A stretch of 64,000 bases of DNA. Source: an uncultured Anaerobutyricum sp. (GTDB lineage: Bacteria; Bacillota; Clostridia; Lachnospirales; Lachnospiraceae). The stretch is taken from positions 1 through 64,000 of the forward strand of contig NZ_CAKRCF010000004.1 of the NCBI RefSeq assembly GCF_934307085.1, in the 5' to 3' direction. Numbering within the stretch: the first letter of the stretch is position 1; every line of letters begins with the position of its first letter. Both the position numbers and the translations under genes were made by a program. Below, piece after piece: positions 44,444-53,769 of the stretch. The notes beneath the pieces are model-generated. The model saw only the letters and a program-made list of their open reading frames with translations. It did not search any database and was not told the origin of the DNA.

Positions 44444-45904
44444 TTAATATTTACCATCAAGAACATCCTGAACGATTTCTTCTTCGCTCATATGATACTT
44501 CTTGCCTTCAATCTCCTGATAAGTCTCATGCCCCTTTCCAGCAAGAACAACAATGTCTCCCGGCTGTGCGTGATGCATCGCATAGGAGATTGCCTCACGG
44601 CGGTCAATAATAGAAATATACTCTCCATCTGTCTTCTTCATTCCGATTAAAATGTCATCAATAATCTCCTGCGGTTTCTCAAATCTCGGATTATCAGAAG
44701 TGATAATTGTAAAGTCCGCAAGCTTTCCCGATACCTCACCCATTTCATAACGACGAAGTTTAGAACGGTTACCACCACAGCCAAATAAACTTATCAGTCT
44801 TGGCGGATCATAAGCTCGTAATGTATTTAAAATACTCTCTAAAGCTACGGCATTATGTGCGTAGTCAATAATTAATGTATAATCATATCCTGTTGGAACA
44901 ATTTGTACTCTTCCCTTTACGCTAAAGTGACGGAGTGCCTTGTTCATCTGTTCTACGGTAACACCCATATGACCAGCAATACAGATAGCACCTAATGCAT
45001 TATGTACGTTAAAGGTTCCCGGCACACCACAGGAAATCTTTCCTTCGTAAGTTCCCTTTAAGCCAAAGTCTACTCCAAGGAAGTCTCTGTCTCTTGTCAG
45101 TTCTACATCATACGCTACTAAGTCTGCATTCTCATTTAAACCGAAAGTCTCAATCGGGCAAATCGCATTCTTTGTAATCTCTGCAAAATGCTCGTCATCA
45201 ATATTCGCATAACCATATTTGCACTGGTTAAATAACTTTGCTTTACAGGAAAGATATTCTGCAAAGTCTTTATGCTCATTTGGTCCGATATGGTCTGGAG
45301 AAAGATTGGTAAATAAGCCGTAATCAAACATAATTCCGGCAGTTCTGTCTAACTTAAATCCCTGAGAGGATGCTTCCATAACAACAACGTCGCAGTCCTC
45401 TTCTGCCATTCTTCTAAAATAACTGTGGATGTCATAAGATTCTGGTGTTGTGTTATTCACTGGGATATGCTCCTGGCCAATAACAACTTCGATTGTCCCG
45501 ATCACACCTACTTTATGTCCCGCTTCTTCTAAGAGAGACTTCACCATATACGTTGTTGTTGTCTTTCCCTTTGTTCCGGTAACGGCAATTGTAGTAAGTT
45601 CTTCTGCCGGATAACCAAACCATGCAGCGGAAATTAATGCCATCGCATAGCGGGTGCTATCTACCTTAATGACTGTTACGCTGTCTGGTACTTCTACTTC
45701 ATCCTCTACGACCAAAACAGTAGCTCCCTTTTCAGCTGCCTCCGCTGCGAACTTATGCCCGTCAAAAGATGCTCCCTTAATGCATAAGAAAAGACAACCT
45801 TCTTCTATCTTTCTTGAATCGTTCACTACCGCAGTAACCTTTACATCGATACTTCCCTGTAAACATGTATATTCTAAATGTTCTAATAACTGACTACACT
45901 TCAT
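44444..45904 (-). CDS. murE: UDP-MurNAc-tripeptide synthetase MurE
   Basis: A 486-residue Mur ligase that adds the third stem-peptide residue to UDP-MurNAc-L-Ala-D-Glu. Its ATP loop is TGTKGKTTTTYM (109-120), and the amino-acid selectivity motif is SDNPRFEKP: DNPR is the mark of meso-diaminopimelate-adding enzymes. The ATG at 45904 has GGGAGG 8 nt upstream; the frame to 45928 gives an unlikely longer N-terminus. It sits between priA and a VanZ-like gene where Bacillus has coaBC, far from the main wall-synthesis cluster. Confidence 0.95.
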   Translation of the reverse strand: MKCSQLLEHLEYTCLQGSIDVKVTAVVNDSRKIEEGCLFLCIKGASFDGHKFAAEAAEKGATVLVVEDEVEVPDSVTVIKVDSTRYAMALISAAWFGYPAEELTTIAVTGTKGKTTTTYMVKSLLEEAGHKVGVIGTIEVVIGQEHIPVNNTTPESYDIHSYFRRMAEEDCDVVVMEASSQGFKLDRTAGIMFDYGLFTNLSPDHIGPNEHKDFAEYLSCKAKLFNQCKYGYANIDDEHFAEITKNAICPIETFGLNENADLVAYDVELTRDRDFLGVDFGLKGTYEGKISCGVPGTFNVHNALGAICIAGHMGVTVEQMNKALRHFSVKGRVQIVPTGYDYTLIIDYAHNAVALESILNTLRAYDPPRLISLFGCGGNRSKLRRYEMGEVSGKLADFTIITSDNPRFEKPQEIIDDILIGMKKTDGEYISIIDRREAISYAMHHAQPGDIVVLAGKGHETYQEIEGKKYHMSEEEIVQDVLDGKY

Positions 45905-46146
45905 TTTAAGTCCTCCCTTCAAACACAAAATTGTACTCTATGATGCTATGTTATCATACTATCTTTTTATATTATTTTTCATTCTCTGTTTCATACTTTT
46001 TATAACCTTCCAGCTCCACGCAAACATCAGTTTCACGCGGATTCTTAAAGTAAATTACAAATGAAAAAGCAAATATTCCATCTATATTTAACTTATTGTT
46101 CTGAACGGTTATCCTGTTTTTATTGTAGCTGCTTTATAAAAAAGCG

Positions 46147-46803
46147 TCAACTTTTACTCTTTTTAGAAATTTCTTGTCTTTTTCGTTCCCACAGGTGAAA
46201 AATCCCCCAGAAAAACAATGCTCCAAAAAATGCCCCTGTACTATCCACACAGACATCAAAGAACTTACAGCTTCTTCCCGGAACAAAGTATTGGTGAAAC
46301 TCATCGCTGCAGGCATATAGTGCACAAAAAACTTCTGCCCTTATAAGAAAATTCCACATAGATAGTTTTTTCTGTTCAATATTTTCTATTTTCGGTAGTA
46401 AATTTTCCTGTATTATTGCTTCCTGTTCAGTAATTTTTTGTAATTTTTCCTCTGTCCACTGTATCTCTGTTACTTTTTTCTTTTTACCCCGAAATATCTC
46501 CATCTGATAACACGTCCACAAATATAAATTCACTGTAATACCTAACACTGCATATTCCGTAAAATGTGCACATTTTCTTACCGGATACTCAATTGCCTCG
46601 GCAACTTTCACCAGCTTTTCTTCTGGAAACTTCTGAGGAAAAATCGCACTTAACTCGCGAACCAGCCTGATGCACACTCCCTCACTTAAGTGAGAAGAAT
46701 GTGTGGCATTGGCGGCTGAAAAACGAAAAATCACACATAACATGGTGATTACCAGCACTACTGATAAAATATATATTGCTCTCTGTCTGGTATCTGCCTT
46801 CAT
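46147..46803 (-). CDS. VanZ-like membrane protein
   Basis: A 218-residue membrane protein of the VanZ family with four hydrophobic segments. Family motifs are FRFSAANATHSSHLS after the first segment, VRKCAHFTEYAVLG before the second, and CSDEFHQYFVPGRSCKFFDVCVDSTGA near the third. A charged 60-residue loop (KKKVTEIQWTEEKLQ onward) separates segments two and three. VanZ in enterococci gives slight teicoplanin resistance; for chromosomal homologues the role is unknown. The start is taken at the ATG 46803; the ribosome site (GAGA) is weak. A terminator lies inside its leader. Confidence 0.85.
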   Translation of the reverse strand: MKADTRQRAIYILSVVLVITMLCVIFRFSAANATHSSHLSEGVCIRLVRELSAIFPQKFPEEKLVKVAEAIEYPVRKCAHFTEYAVLGITVNLYLWTCYQMEIFRGKKKKVTEIQWTEEKLQKITEQEAIIQENLLPKIENIEQKKLSMWNFLIRAEVFCALYACSDEFHQYFVPGRSCKFFDVCVDSTGAFFGALFFWGIFHLWERKRQEISKKSKS

Positions 46804-46820
46804 AAAAGTCTCTTTTTTTA

Positions 46821-46855
46821 TATAAAAAGGCAGACCCCGGATACTGGTGTCTGCC
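46821..46855 (-). terminator. intrinsic terminator of the yicC-remA-gmk-rpoZ operon
   Basis: 10-bp stem with one mismatch, GGCAGACACC/GGGGTCTGCC as read on the minus strand (46829-46838, 46846-46855), then TTTTTATA. It lies 7 bp after the rpoZ stop and just before the VanZ-like gene, so expression of the latter needs read-through or its own promoter. Confidence 0.8.
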
Positions 46856-46861
46856 TCCCTC

Positions 46862-47182
46862 TTACTCCACATTTGTAAATGCAGGGTCAACTTCTCCTAA
46901 TTCTTCAAACTCGTCATTGAAAAGATATTCTTCATCTTCAACGGAGTCCTCATCACCCGGAAGAATTTTGATTTTAGAATCATATAACTCCTTAACAGCG
47001 ATGGATAAAGGTTTCTCTCCTTCCATTCCATCAACTAAAGGCTCATCTCCTGCGATAATCTCTCTTGCTCTCTTAGAAGTCGCAATAACAATGGAATAAC
47101 GGCTGTTAATAACCGGCTCTTCTCCTACTTCGCCTTCTTTGTTGATTTTCTCCATTAATTCTGTATAAGATGGATGTAACAT
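46862..47182 (-). CDS. rpoZ: RNA polymerase omega subunit
   Basis: A 106-residue protein with the omega core INSRYSIVIATSKRAREI and KPLSIAVKELYDSKI, which latches the beta-prime subunit. The C-terminal 35 residues are very acidic (EDSVEDEEYLFNDEFEEL), longer than in many Bacilli. It follows gmk by 36 bp in the standard order and is followed by a clear terminator. Confidence 0.93.
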   Translation of the reverse strand: MLHPSYTELMEKINKEGEVGEEPVINSRYSIVIATSKRAREIIAGDEPLVDGMEGEKPLSIAVKELYDSKIKILPGDEDSVEDEEYLFNDEFEELGEVDPAFTNVE

Positions 47183-47218
47183 AAGTAAGTCTCCTTTCTA
47201 TTAGTCCTTTTTAAGGCT

Positions 47219-47866
47219 CTATTTGTCTTTTTCAGTATTCTCTTTATATTCCTTCAGTCCTTCTCGAAGGCTTTCCACAAACTCCTGTCTCTTTGTAATG
47301 CGGCAGGACTCACTCTCAATAATAGAGTGAATTGTATTCATACAGTCTTCAAGCTTTCCTTCTTCATTGCTGACAATGAACTCATACTGGTCAATGCTCT
47401 CTGCTTCTTCAGAAGCTCTTCGCATTCTCTTCTCTACAACTTCTACTGTCTCTGTCCCACGTCCAATCAGACGATTCTTAAGTACTTCGATAGATGGTGC
47501 CGTAATAAACAGAAGAATTGCTTCCGGATACTGTTCCTTAATCTTCATCGCGCCCTGTACTTCGATTTCAAGGATTACGACATGGCCTGCGGCAAGCTCA
47601 TCTTCAACAAACTTACGTGGAGTTCCGTAATAATGATCTACGTACTGTGCATACTCAATAAAACCATTATAATCAATCAGGCGCAAAAAGTCATCTTCTG
47701 ATTTAAAATAATACTCTCTTCCATCCTGCTCGCCCTCTCTTGGTTGACGGGTGGTTGCTGAAACAGAAAGGCTGTAACCAAACTTTTCAACGAGAGCCTT
47801 TGAAACAGTTCCCTTTCCTGCACCGGAAAATCCGGAAATTACAACTAATGTTCCCTTATCTTTCAT
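47219..47866 (-). CDS. gmk: guanylate kinase
   Basis: A 215-residue enzyme converting GMP to GDP with ATP. Walker A is SGFSGAGKGT (about 11-20), the GMP-binding part reads SATTRQPREGEQDGREYYF, and IEVQGAMKIKEQYPEAILLFI and RLIGRGTETVEVVEKR follow. The start at ATG 47866 fits the family; the longer frame overlaps remA almost wholly. It overlaps remA by 11 bp. Confidence 0.96.
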   Translation of the reverse strand: MKDKGTLVVISGFSGAGKGTVSKALVEKFGYSLSVSATTRQPREGEQDGREYYFKSEDDFLRLIDYNGFIEYAQYVDHYYGTPRKFVEDELAAGHVVILEIEVQGAMKIKEQYPEAILLFITAPSIEVLKNRLIGRGTETVEVVEKRMRRASEEAESIDQYEFIVSNEEGKLEDCMNTIHSIIESESCRITKRQEFVESLREGLKEYKENTEKDK

Positions 47867-48125
47867 TTTCCTCATCCTCATCATTGCGTTTACTATGGCA
47901 TCTGGAAGATAGCGTATCTGTCGTGAGGGCAGATAAAATAAGATGGCCGCTTTCCATGACAAGTACCGCCCTTGTACGCCGTCCACAGGTTGCATCGACT
48001 GCCTTTCCCTCGTCTCTGGCATTCTGAATCATCCGCTTGATTGGTGCGGCATCTGTACTGACCATAGAAATAATCTTATCTCCATTTACCATATTTCCAA
48101 AACCTACATTAATAAAATCTGCCAT
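47856..48125 (-). CDS. remA: extracellular matrix regulator RemA (DUF370)
   Basis: An 89-residue DNA-binding protein that in Bacillus activates biofilm matrix operons and osmoprotection genes. The conserved core is FINVGFGNMVNGDKIISMVS and SAPIKR-like DAAPIKRMIQNARDEGK, followed by DATCGRRTRAVLVMESGHLIL. A charged tail of about 15 residues (KRNDEDEENER) is extra. It sits between yicC and gmk as in most Firmicutes. Confidence 0.94.
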   Translation of the reverse strand: MADFINVGFGNMVNGDKIISMVSTDAAPIKRMIQNARDEGKAVDATCGRRTRAVLVMESGHLILSALTTDTLSSRCHSKRNDEDEENER

Positions 48126-48136
48126 TCTCTCTCCGT

Positions 48137-49015
48137 CTACTCTATATTCTGCACCTGTTCTCTGATTTTTTCAATCTCTGTTTTTAAATCAATTGCATGA
48201 TCCGAAACTTCGATATCATTCGCCTTTGATAAAATTGTGTTGGCTTCTCTGTTCATCTCCTGTGCAATAAAGTCAAGCTTACGTCCAACATTGCCGCCTT
48301 TTAAGAGTTCATCTCTCATACCATCAATGTGACTCTTTAAGCGGACTGTCTCCTCATCCACACAAATCTTATCAGAATAAATAACAACTTCTGCAGCAAT
48401 TCGATTCTCATCCACATTAGAATCTCCCAGAAGTTCTGCAACTTTGTCTTCAAGCTTCTTGCGGTATTCGCTGACAATTGATGGATAACGCTCTTCGATA
48501 AAGGCAACATTCTCCTTCATGCCTTCTAATTTGGCAAGAATATCTGTCTTAAGATTTTCGCCCTCTTTTTCTCTGCTATCAGAAAAGTGACCTGCTGCTT
48601 CAGAGAGAGCTTTCATAAGCTGTTCCTTTACGGATTCCTGGTTCACTGTCACATCTTCTAAGGAAAGTACATCAGGGAATCTTCCAATCTGTAAAGCTGT
48701 CACATCACTAGAGATTCCAAGTGTCTCTCCAAGCTTTGTAAGTGCTGTATAATATTCCTTTCCCAATTCCTCATTCAGGCGGACATTCACATCTTTTGCG
48801 GATAAATCTTCATAATTTATGAAAACATCTACCTTGCCTCGCTGGATAGAATTTTTTAAAAAACTTCGGATATCTGCCTCTAAATAATTAAGCTTTCTTG
48901 GAAGCTTCATATTTAGATCACAATATCTGTGGTTCACTGCCTTAATCTCCACAGTTACTTTACAGTCTTCTGACACGCTCTCGCCACGTCCGAATCCTGT
49001 CATGCTCTTAATCAC
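48137..49015 (-). CDS. yicC: YicC/YloC-family endoribonuclease
   Basis: A 292-residue conserved protein beginning IKSMTGFGRGE, with the C-terminal DUF1732 segment VGRKLDFIAQEMNREANTIL and SDHAIDLKTEIEKIREQVQNIE. YicC proteins are RNases implicated in RNA turnover and late-growth survival. GTG start; GAGAGA is upstream. First gene of yicC-remA-gmk-rpoZ. Confidence 0.93.
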   Translation of the reverse strand: MIKSMTGFGRGESVSEDCKVTVEIKAVNHRYCDLNMKLPRKLNYLEADIRSFLKNSIQRGKVDVFINYEDLSAKDVNVRLNEELGKEYYTALTKLGETLGISSDVTALQIGRFPDVLSLEDVTVNQESVKEQLMKALSEAAGHFSDSREKEGENLKTDILAKLEGMKENVAFIEERYPSIVSEYRKKLEDKVAELLGDSNVDENRIAAEVVIYSDKICVDEETVRLKSHIDGMRDELLKGGNVGRKLDFIAQEMNREANTILSKANDIEVSDHAIDLKTEIEKIREQVQNIE

Positions 49016-49103
49016 TTTTCTCTCACCTCATATCTAAAAACTTTGTCATTCTTAAAATTTTACAAAGTCTTATTATATATGAAAAATGAAAGTTCGTCAA
49101 TCT

Positions 49104-49140
49104 AGAGCGTGTTTGAAAAACGCTCTGGCATTCTTTTTTT
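49104..49140 (+). repeat. AGAGCGTGTTTGAAA repeat hairpin with T-run
   Basis: AGAGCGT (49104-49110) pairs with ACGCTCT (49120-49126) around GTTTGAAAA, and TTCTTTTTTT follows on the plus strand. It looks like a terminator facing right, yet no plus-strand gene ends here. It lies between recU and yicC. Confidence 0.6.
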
Positions 49141-49146
49141 ATTTCG

Positions 49147-49695
49147 CTATCTGTTTCTTTCTGTATTCCGTTCTTTTAAATCTTCCTGCATCGCTACAAG
49201 GTAGTGAAGGGCGATTCCTCCTGCTGCCGGCACGAAAAACTTCGGGGATAATTCTTCGTACTTAAAGTTCTTCTGTCCTCCTGCTTCCATCCTCTCCCAG
49301 TACCTCATCATTTCCGAAAATCTCAGATAATAACATTTTTGCCGATGAGTATAATAAATAAGCAAAAAACTGATTCCATTCTGCTTTTCAAAATTCTTCA
49401 TAAACTCTACCTGATGTGGATGAAGATTCTGTAAGGAAAATGTGTCTACTGCACATTCCTTTGCATCAAAACAAACGGGAATTCCCTGCACCGCTCCAAT
49501 GTAGTCAACAGTACTTTTTTTCTCAAAGTAAGCCAAGGTAATATGTCTTGACTCCTTATCAAACCGAACAGGAGTTACTGGTGTTGGAATTTTCTGGATA
49601 AGAGCTAACTCTTTATCTTTGTACTTTTGGTTCGCATAATTAATCAGTTCTTCTAATACAGAACCTCGAAGTCCTCTTGAGTTCCAGGTCGCCAT
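49147..49695 (-). CDS. recU: Holliday junction resolvase RecU
   Basis: A 182-residue nuclease that cuts recombination intermediates and assists RecA. It starts ATWNSRGLRGSVLEELIN; active-site residues lie in STVDYIGAVQGIPVCFDAKE (D and E-x-K type), and LHPHQVEFMKNFEKQNGISF follows. The ATG at 49695 has AAAGGA 7 nt upstream and fits the family; the longer frame from 49833 lies in the rluA-type gene. It ends an operon ygiQ-SDR-rluA-recU with gaps of 1 to 9 bp. Confidence 0.9.
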   Translation of the reverse strand: MATWNSRGLRGSVLEELINYANQKYKDKELALIQKIPTPVTPVRFDKESRHITLAYFEKKSTVDYIGAVQGIPVCFDAKECAVDTFSLQNLHPHQVEFMKNFEKQNGISFLLIYYTHRQKCYYLRFSEMMRYWERMEAGGQKNFKYEELSPKFFVPAAGGIALHYLVAMQEDLKERNTERNR

Positions 49696-49696
49696 T

Positions 49697-50881
49697 TTAC
49701 GATTCCTTTCTGCTCTTCTCATAAGAAAGAGTCGGCACTTCCAACCCCCATCTCTGCTGTACCTTATGAAAAACTTCTGGTACCGGATCCACAATATGCA
49801 TCCCTGAAAACTCTCCTGTCCCTTCTGGAACAACTAATTCATAACTGTGTAAAAGCTGATAATTCACACCGTCTTTCCACTTAATCTGATTATTAAAGTC
49901 GCGGTTGCCATATTTATAATCACCAAATACCGGATGTCCGACAGATGCCAGATGTCCTCTAATCTGATGGCTCTTTCCTGTGATAAGACGGATTTTTAAG
50001 ATGCTTGCTTTATCGGTACTTTTTAAAACCTTGTATTCTGTCTCTATATAAGAAGCGCCTTCTACTTTTTCTTTATGAAGGGAAACTTTATTATTTTTCT
50101 CTTCTTTTGTAAGATATCCTGCAATGCGGGCATTCCCCTTTACCCTGCCTTCCACAAGGCAAAGATAATATTTCCCAAGCGTACGCTCTCTTAACATGGC
50201 GGCTAAACGCTGCAATCCTTTAATGGAAATTCCTGCAAGAACAATCCCACTCGTATTTCTGTCGAGGCGATTAGCAATAGACGGACGAAATCCTGCCAGT
50301 TCTTCTTTTGAAATGATTCCCTGTTTCACACAGTAGTCTATGAGATAATCATTTAAAGAATCATCACTTGCCTTTGCTCTCTGGGAAAGCATTCCTGCAG
50401 GCTTATGAAATACCAATATATCTTCAGAAGAATACAAAACACGCACCTGCTTACGGAGTTCAAGTTCGGCTTTCGTAAGCTTTCGTATGGCTCCTGCTCT
50501 TTCTATTCTTCCCGTTTTTTCTTTATCATAAAAACTATAAGTATTTCCTTCTCCTCTGCCTTTTTTCATAACATTTACGGACTTTATATTTTTCACCGCA
50601 CTGCCAGTTGAACTTTCATTTTCATTATAAGCATCATAGAAATCCCCTTTTCCATTTTGTGGACTCTGAAATTTCTCTAATGTTTCATCAGAAAAGAAAA
50701 TCTGGATCAGATCTCCGGCAGAAAGCTTCTCCTTTCCCTCTGCCTTTTTCCCATTCAACTTAATATTTTTCTTTCGGAGCATCTTGTGTAAAAAGCCGGA
50801 AGATGCCCCTGGAAGATACTTGCAAAGGAACTTATCAAAACGCTGGCCTTCTTCCCTTTTTGTAATTGTTATCTCTTTCAT
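49697..50881 (-). CDS. RluA-family pseudouridine synthase with a long linker
   Basis: A 394-residue enzyme that isomerises uridine in rRNA. The N-terminal S4 domain (about 1-70) begins with RFDKFLCKYLPGASSGFLHKML, and the catalytic domain (about 148-394) has the aspartate motif NRLDRNTSGIVLAG and SHQIRGHLASVGHPVFGDYKYG. Between the two lies a 75-residue hydrophilic stretch (NENESSTGSAVKNIK and others) not usual for the family. Target uridine is unknown. Next to an SDR gene (8-bp gap) and recU (1-bp gap). Confidence 0.9.
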   Translation of the reverse strand: MKEITITKREEGQRFDKFLCKYLPGASSGFLHKMLRKKNIKLNGKKAEGKEKLSAGDLIQIFFSDETLEKFQSPQNGKGDFYDAYNENESSTGSAVKNIKSVNVMKKGRGEGNTYSFYDKEKTGRIERAGAIRKLTKAELELRKQVRVLYSSEDILVFHKPAGMLSQRAKASDDSLNDYLIDYCVKQGIISKEELAGFRPSIANRLDRNTSGIVLAGISIKGLQRLAAMLRERTLGKYYLCLVEGRVKGNARIAGYLTKEEKNNKVSLHKEKVEGASYIETEYKVLKSTDKASILKIRLITGKSHQIRGHLASVGHPVFGDYKYGNRDFNNQIKWKDGVNYQLLHSYELVVPEGTGEFSGMHIVDPVPEVFHKVQQRWGLEVPTLSYEKSRKES

Positions 50882-50889
50882 CGGTATCT

Positions 50890-51651
50890 TTATTTCCTTC
50901 CCATAAACTGCAGGAAAAGACTGTGAGGAAGCACTTTTGTCACCAGATGGGTAAATCGGATTGCCGTGCCATAGACAGAAACTTCCTTATTTTTCTCATT
51001 ATCCTTCCATGCCTTTTTTACAACCTTTTTCGGGTCTGCCATAACAAGCTTTTTGTATGCTGGCAAATGTTTTTTTGTCAGAGCACGATTGAAAAATTCT
51101 GTCTTTACGGCTCCTGGACAGACTGCCGTCACCCGAAGCTGATTTTCTCTGTTTTCTGCACGCAATGCACGGACATAGCTTAACACAAATGCCTTACTTG
51201 CCGCATAAACAGCAAACCCCGGCTGCGGAAGAAATGCTGCTGCCGAAGCCATATAGAGCATCCTTCCTCTGTGCTTCATATATGGCAGAACGAGAGAGGA
51301 TACTTCCACCACACTCCGGCAGTTCACATCAACCATCTCTGCCTGTTCTTCCATAGAGATTTCCTGAATCTTTCCCAGAATTCCAAAACCTGCACAGTGA
51401 ATAAATAATTCGATATGCGGCTGTATTTCTTCCAATGTCTGTCTCAGACAATCCATATCTCCTTTCTTTTGCAAATCAAGAGGAAGAATCCGAAACTTCT
51501 GCTCTTTATAAAGATTCGTCCACGCTTCTAAGCGTTCCTTCCGTCTGGCAATTACCCAGATTTCATCTAAATCAAGATGATTCTGCATCGTAAGCTTTAC
51601 AAACTCTTTTCCCATTCCCGATGACGCACCGGTGATGATTCCTACATTCAT
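50890..51651 (-). CDS. short-chain dehydrogenase/reductase
   Basis: A 253-residue Rossmann-fold oxidoreductase. The cofactor motif is GASSGMGKEF (TGxxxGxG, residues 8-17), FIHCAGFG takes the place of NNAG, and the catalytic triad is in ASAAAFLPQPGFAVYAASKAFV (Ser, Tyr, Lys), with VCPGAVKTEF after it. It resembles the DltE/YqjQ-like SDRs; substrate unknown. AGGAGG before its ATG overlaps the ygiQ stop. In the middle of the RNA-modification operon. Confidence 0.9.
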   Translation of the reverse strand: MNVGIITGASSGMGKEFVKLTMQNHLDLDEIWVIARRKERLEAWTNLYKEQKFRILPLDLQKKGDMDCLRQTLEEIQPHIELFIHCAGFGILGKIQEISMEEQAEMVDVNCRSVVEVSSLVLPYMKHRGRMLYMASAAAFLPQPGFAVYAASKAFVLSYVRALRAENRENQLRVTAVCPGAVKTEFFNRALTKKHLPAYKKLVMADPKKVVKKAWKDNEKNKEVSVYGTAIRFTHLVTKVLPHSLFLQFMGRK

Positions 51652-51660
51652 CTGATCCTC

Positions 51661-53769
51661 CTAACCACGTTTTTTTCTTTTATGAACGTTACGGATTGTT
51701 TTCTTCTTCGACTTTCCTCTCTCTTCTATCTTTCCTGTAAATTTATCTGTTCTGAACTTATCGTTTTTCTGTTTTCCTGCCTTAAAATCTTCTGTCCTGT
51801 ATTTTTCTGACTTAAATCTATCGTTTTTCAACTTTCCTGCCTGTGCTTTTCCTGAACCTGCATGGGAATAATTTTTCCTTCCGTTTTTATTTCTGTCCCT
51901 ATCCCTTACAAAAGCATCTCTGTCAACAGAAGTTTTCTGTGCCGGATGATAATTTTTTCCCATTTTTCTTGGGGGTATGAGGCAATGTTCATCAAATCCG
52001 ATTAAATCCTCTCTTTCACCTTGCATAAGTGCCTCTTTTACAATATCATAATTTTCTGGATTCCGGTACTGAATTAAAGCACGCTGCATCTGCTTTTCTT
52101 TTAATGTAACCGGAACATAAACTTTTTCCATTGTCCGAGGATCAAGTCCGGTGTAATACATACAGGTAGAAATGGTTCCCGGTGTCGGATAAAAGTCCTG
52201 TACCTGCTCCGGCATATAACCAAGATCACGGATATATTCTGCTAACGCAATTGCCTCTTTTAAATGAGAGCCTGGATGAGAGGACATGAGATATGGTACC
52301 ATATACTGCTTCTTTCCAAGCTTTTTGTTCATATTCCGGTATGCTTTGGCAAACTTTTCGTATACCTGATTCTCCGGCTTACCCATAAGCTTTAACACAC
52401 TGTCACAAATATGTTCCGGCGCGACTTTAAGCTGTCCACTGACATGATATTTACATAGTTCTTCTAAGAAATGATCTTTTTTATCTGCTAATACATAGTC
52501 AAATCGAATACCAGAACGGATAAATACCTTCTTTACTCCTGGCAATGCTCTAAGTCTTCGTAAAAGTGTAATATAATCGCTGTGATCGGCATTCATATTC
52601 GCACATGGTTTTGGGAAAAGACACTGTTTGTTCGTACATACCCCATACTTTAACTGCTTTTCACAGGCAGTATGTCTAAAATCGGCAGTCGGGCCTCCAA
52701 CGTCATGGATATATCCTTTAAATTCCGGGTCTTTTATAATTAACTCCGCCTCTTTTATAATGGATTCCTGACTCCGCACCTGAATTCGTCTTCCCTGATG
52801 AAAAGTCAGGGCACAGAAGCTACATCCTCCAAAACAGCCACGATTACTGGTAAGGGAAAACTTAATTTCCTTCAATGCCGGGACACCTCCAAGCTTATCA
52901 TAAGATGGATGCCACGCTCTCATATAAGGAAGTTCATATACATGATCCATCTCTTCTTGCGTAAGTGGAAGTGATGGGGGATTCTGCACAAGATACTCCT
53001 TCTTCTTATAAGGTTCCACCAATCTCTTTGCCGTAATCGCATCAGTATTTATATACTGGCGATAATAACTTCTGGCAAATGTTTCTTTTGATTCTGTAAT
53101 CTCCTCATAAGAAGGTAGTAATTCATAATCTCCGGAAAGTTCTTCTAAATCTCTACACTTAAAAACCGTGCCTCTGACATAGGTAATATCTCGCACCGAA
53201 ATTCCAGAATCCAAGGCCTCTGCGATTTCAAGAATGGAATGTTCGCCCATTCCATACATAAGCAAATCTGCTCCAGAATCTAAAAGCACAGAACGCTTTA
53301 CCTTATCACTCCAGTAATCATAATGTGCCAGTCTTCGAAGAGACGCCTCAATTCCCCCTAAAAGAATGGGAGTCTTTTTATATGTCTTTCGAATCAGATT
53401 ACTGTACACAATCGTTGGTCGGTTTGGTCTTCCTGAAAATCCGCCACCCGGTGTATAGGCATCCTGATGCCTTCTCTTCTTAAATGAAGTGTAGTGATTC
53501 ACCATAGAGTCCATATTTCCAGCAGATACAATAAAGGCAAGTCTCGGCTCGCCACATACTGCAATACTGTTCTCATCATTCCAGTCTGGCTGGGCAATAA
53601 AAGCAACCTTATATCCCGCATCTTCTAACAAACGGGTGATAATCGCTGCCCCAAAAGAAGGATGGTCTACATAGGCATCTCCACAGATATACACAAAGTC
53701 TGCCTGCTCCCATCCTCGCTCCTTCATCTCTTTTTTATTCATAGGCAAGAAGCCTTTTTCTTTTGCCAT
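51661..53769 (-). CDS. YgiQ-family radical SAM protein
   Basis: A 702-residue protein of the UPF0313/YgiQ family. An N-terminal B12-binding-like part (YVDHPSFGAAIITRLLEDAG) precedes the radical SAM core with SNRGCFGGCSFCALTFHQGR (CxxxCxxC), and FIRSGIRFDY, APEHICDSVLKLMGKP and HPGSHLKEAIALAEYI follow. The last 80 residues are a lysine-rich tail with irregular repeats of the form KxDxFKxxKY. Reaction unknown; the family is widespread and conserved. First gene of the operon with SDR, rluA-type synthase and recU. Confidence 0.9.
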   Translation of the reverse strand: MAKEKGFLPMNKKEMKERGWEQADFVYICGDAYVDHPSFGAAIITRLLEDAGYKVAFIAQPDWNDENSIAVCGEPRLAFIVSAGNMDSMVNHYTSFKKRRHQDAYTPGGGFSGRPNRPTIVYSNLIRKTYKKTPILLGGIEASLRRLAHYDYWSDKVKRSVLLDSGADLLMYGMGEHSILEIAEALDSGISVRDITYVRGTVFKCRDLEELSGDYELLPSYEEITESKETFARSYYRQYINTDAITAKRLVEPYKKKEYLVQNPPSLPLTQEEMDHVYELPYMRAWHPSYDKLGGVPALKEIKFSLTSNRGCFGGCSFCALTFHQGRRIQVRSQESIIKEAELIIKDPEFKGYIHDVGGPTADFRHTACEKQLKYGVCTNKQCLFPKPCANMNADHSDYITLLRRLRALPGVKKVFIRSGIRFDYVLADKKDHFLEELCKYHVSGQLKVAPEHICDSVLKLMGKPENQVYEKFAKAYRNMNKKLGKKQYMVPYLMSSHPGSHLKEAIALAEYIRDLGYMPEQVQDFYPTPGTISTCMYYTGLDPRTMEKVYVPVTLKEKQMQRALIQYRNPENYDIVKEALMQGEREDLIGFDEHCLIPPRKMGKNYHPAQKTSVDRDAFVRDRDRNKNGRKNYSHAGSGKAQAGKLKNDRFKSEKYRTEDFKAGKQKNDKFRTDKFTGKIEERGKSKKKTIRNVHKRKKRG

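Noticed and set aside
45905..46146. Regulatory element in the 242-bp gap between murE and the VanZ-like gene
   Set aside because: No hairpin, repeat or promoter better than chance could be seen; a TACAAT box lies near murE but lacks a fitting -35 box.
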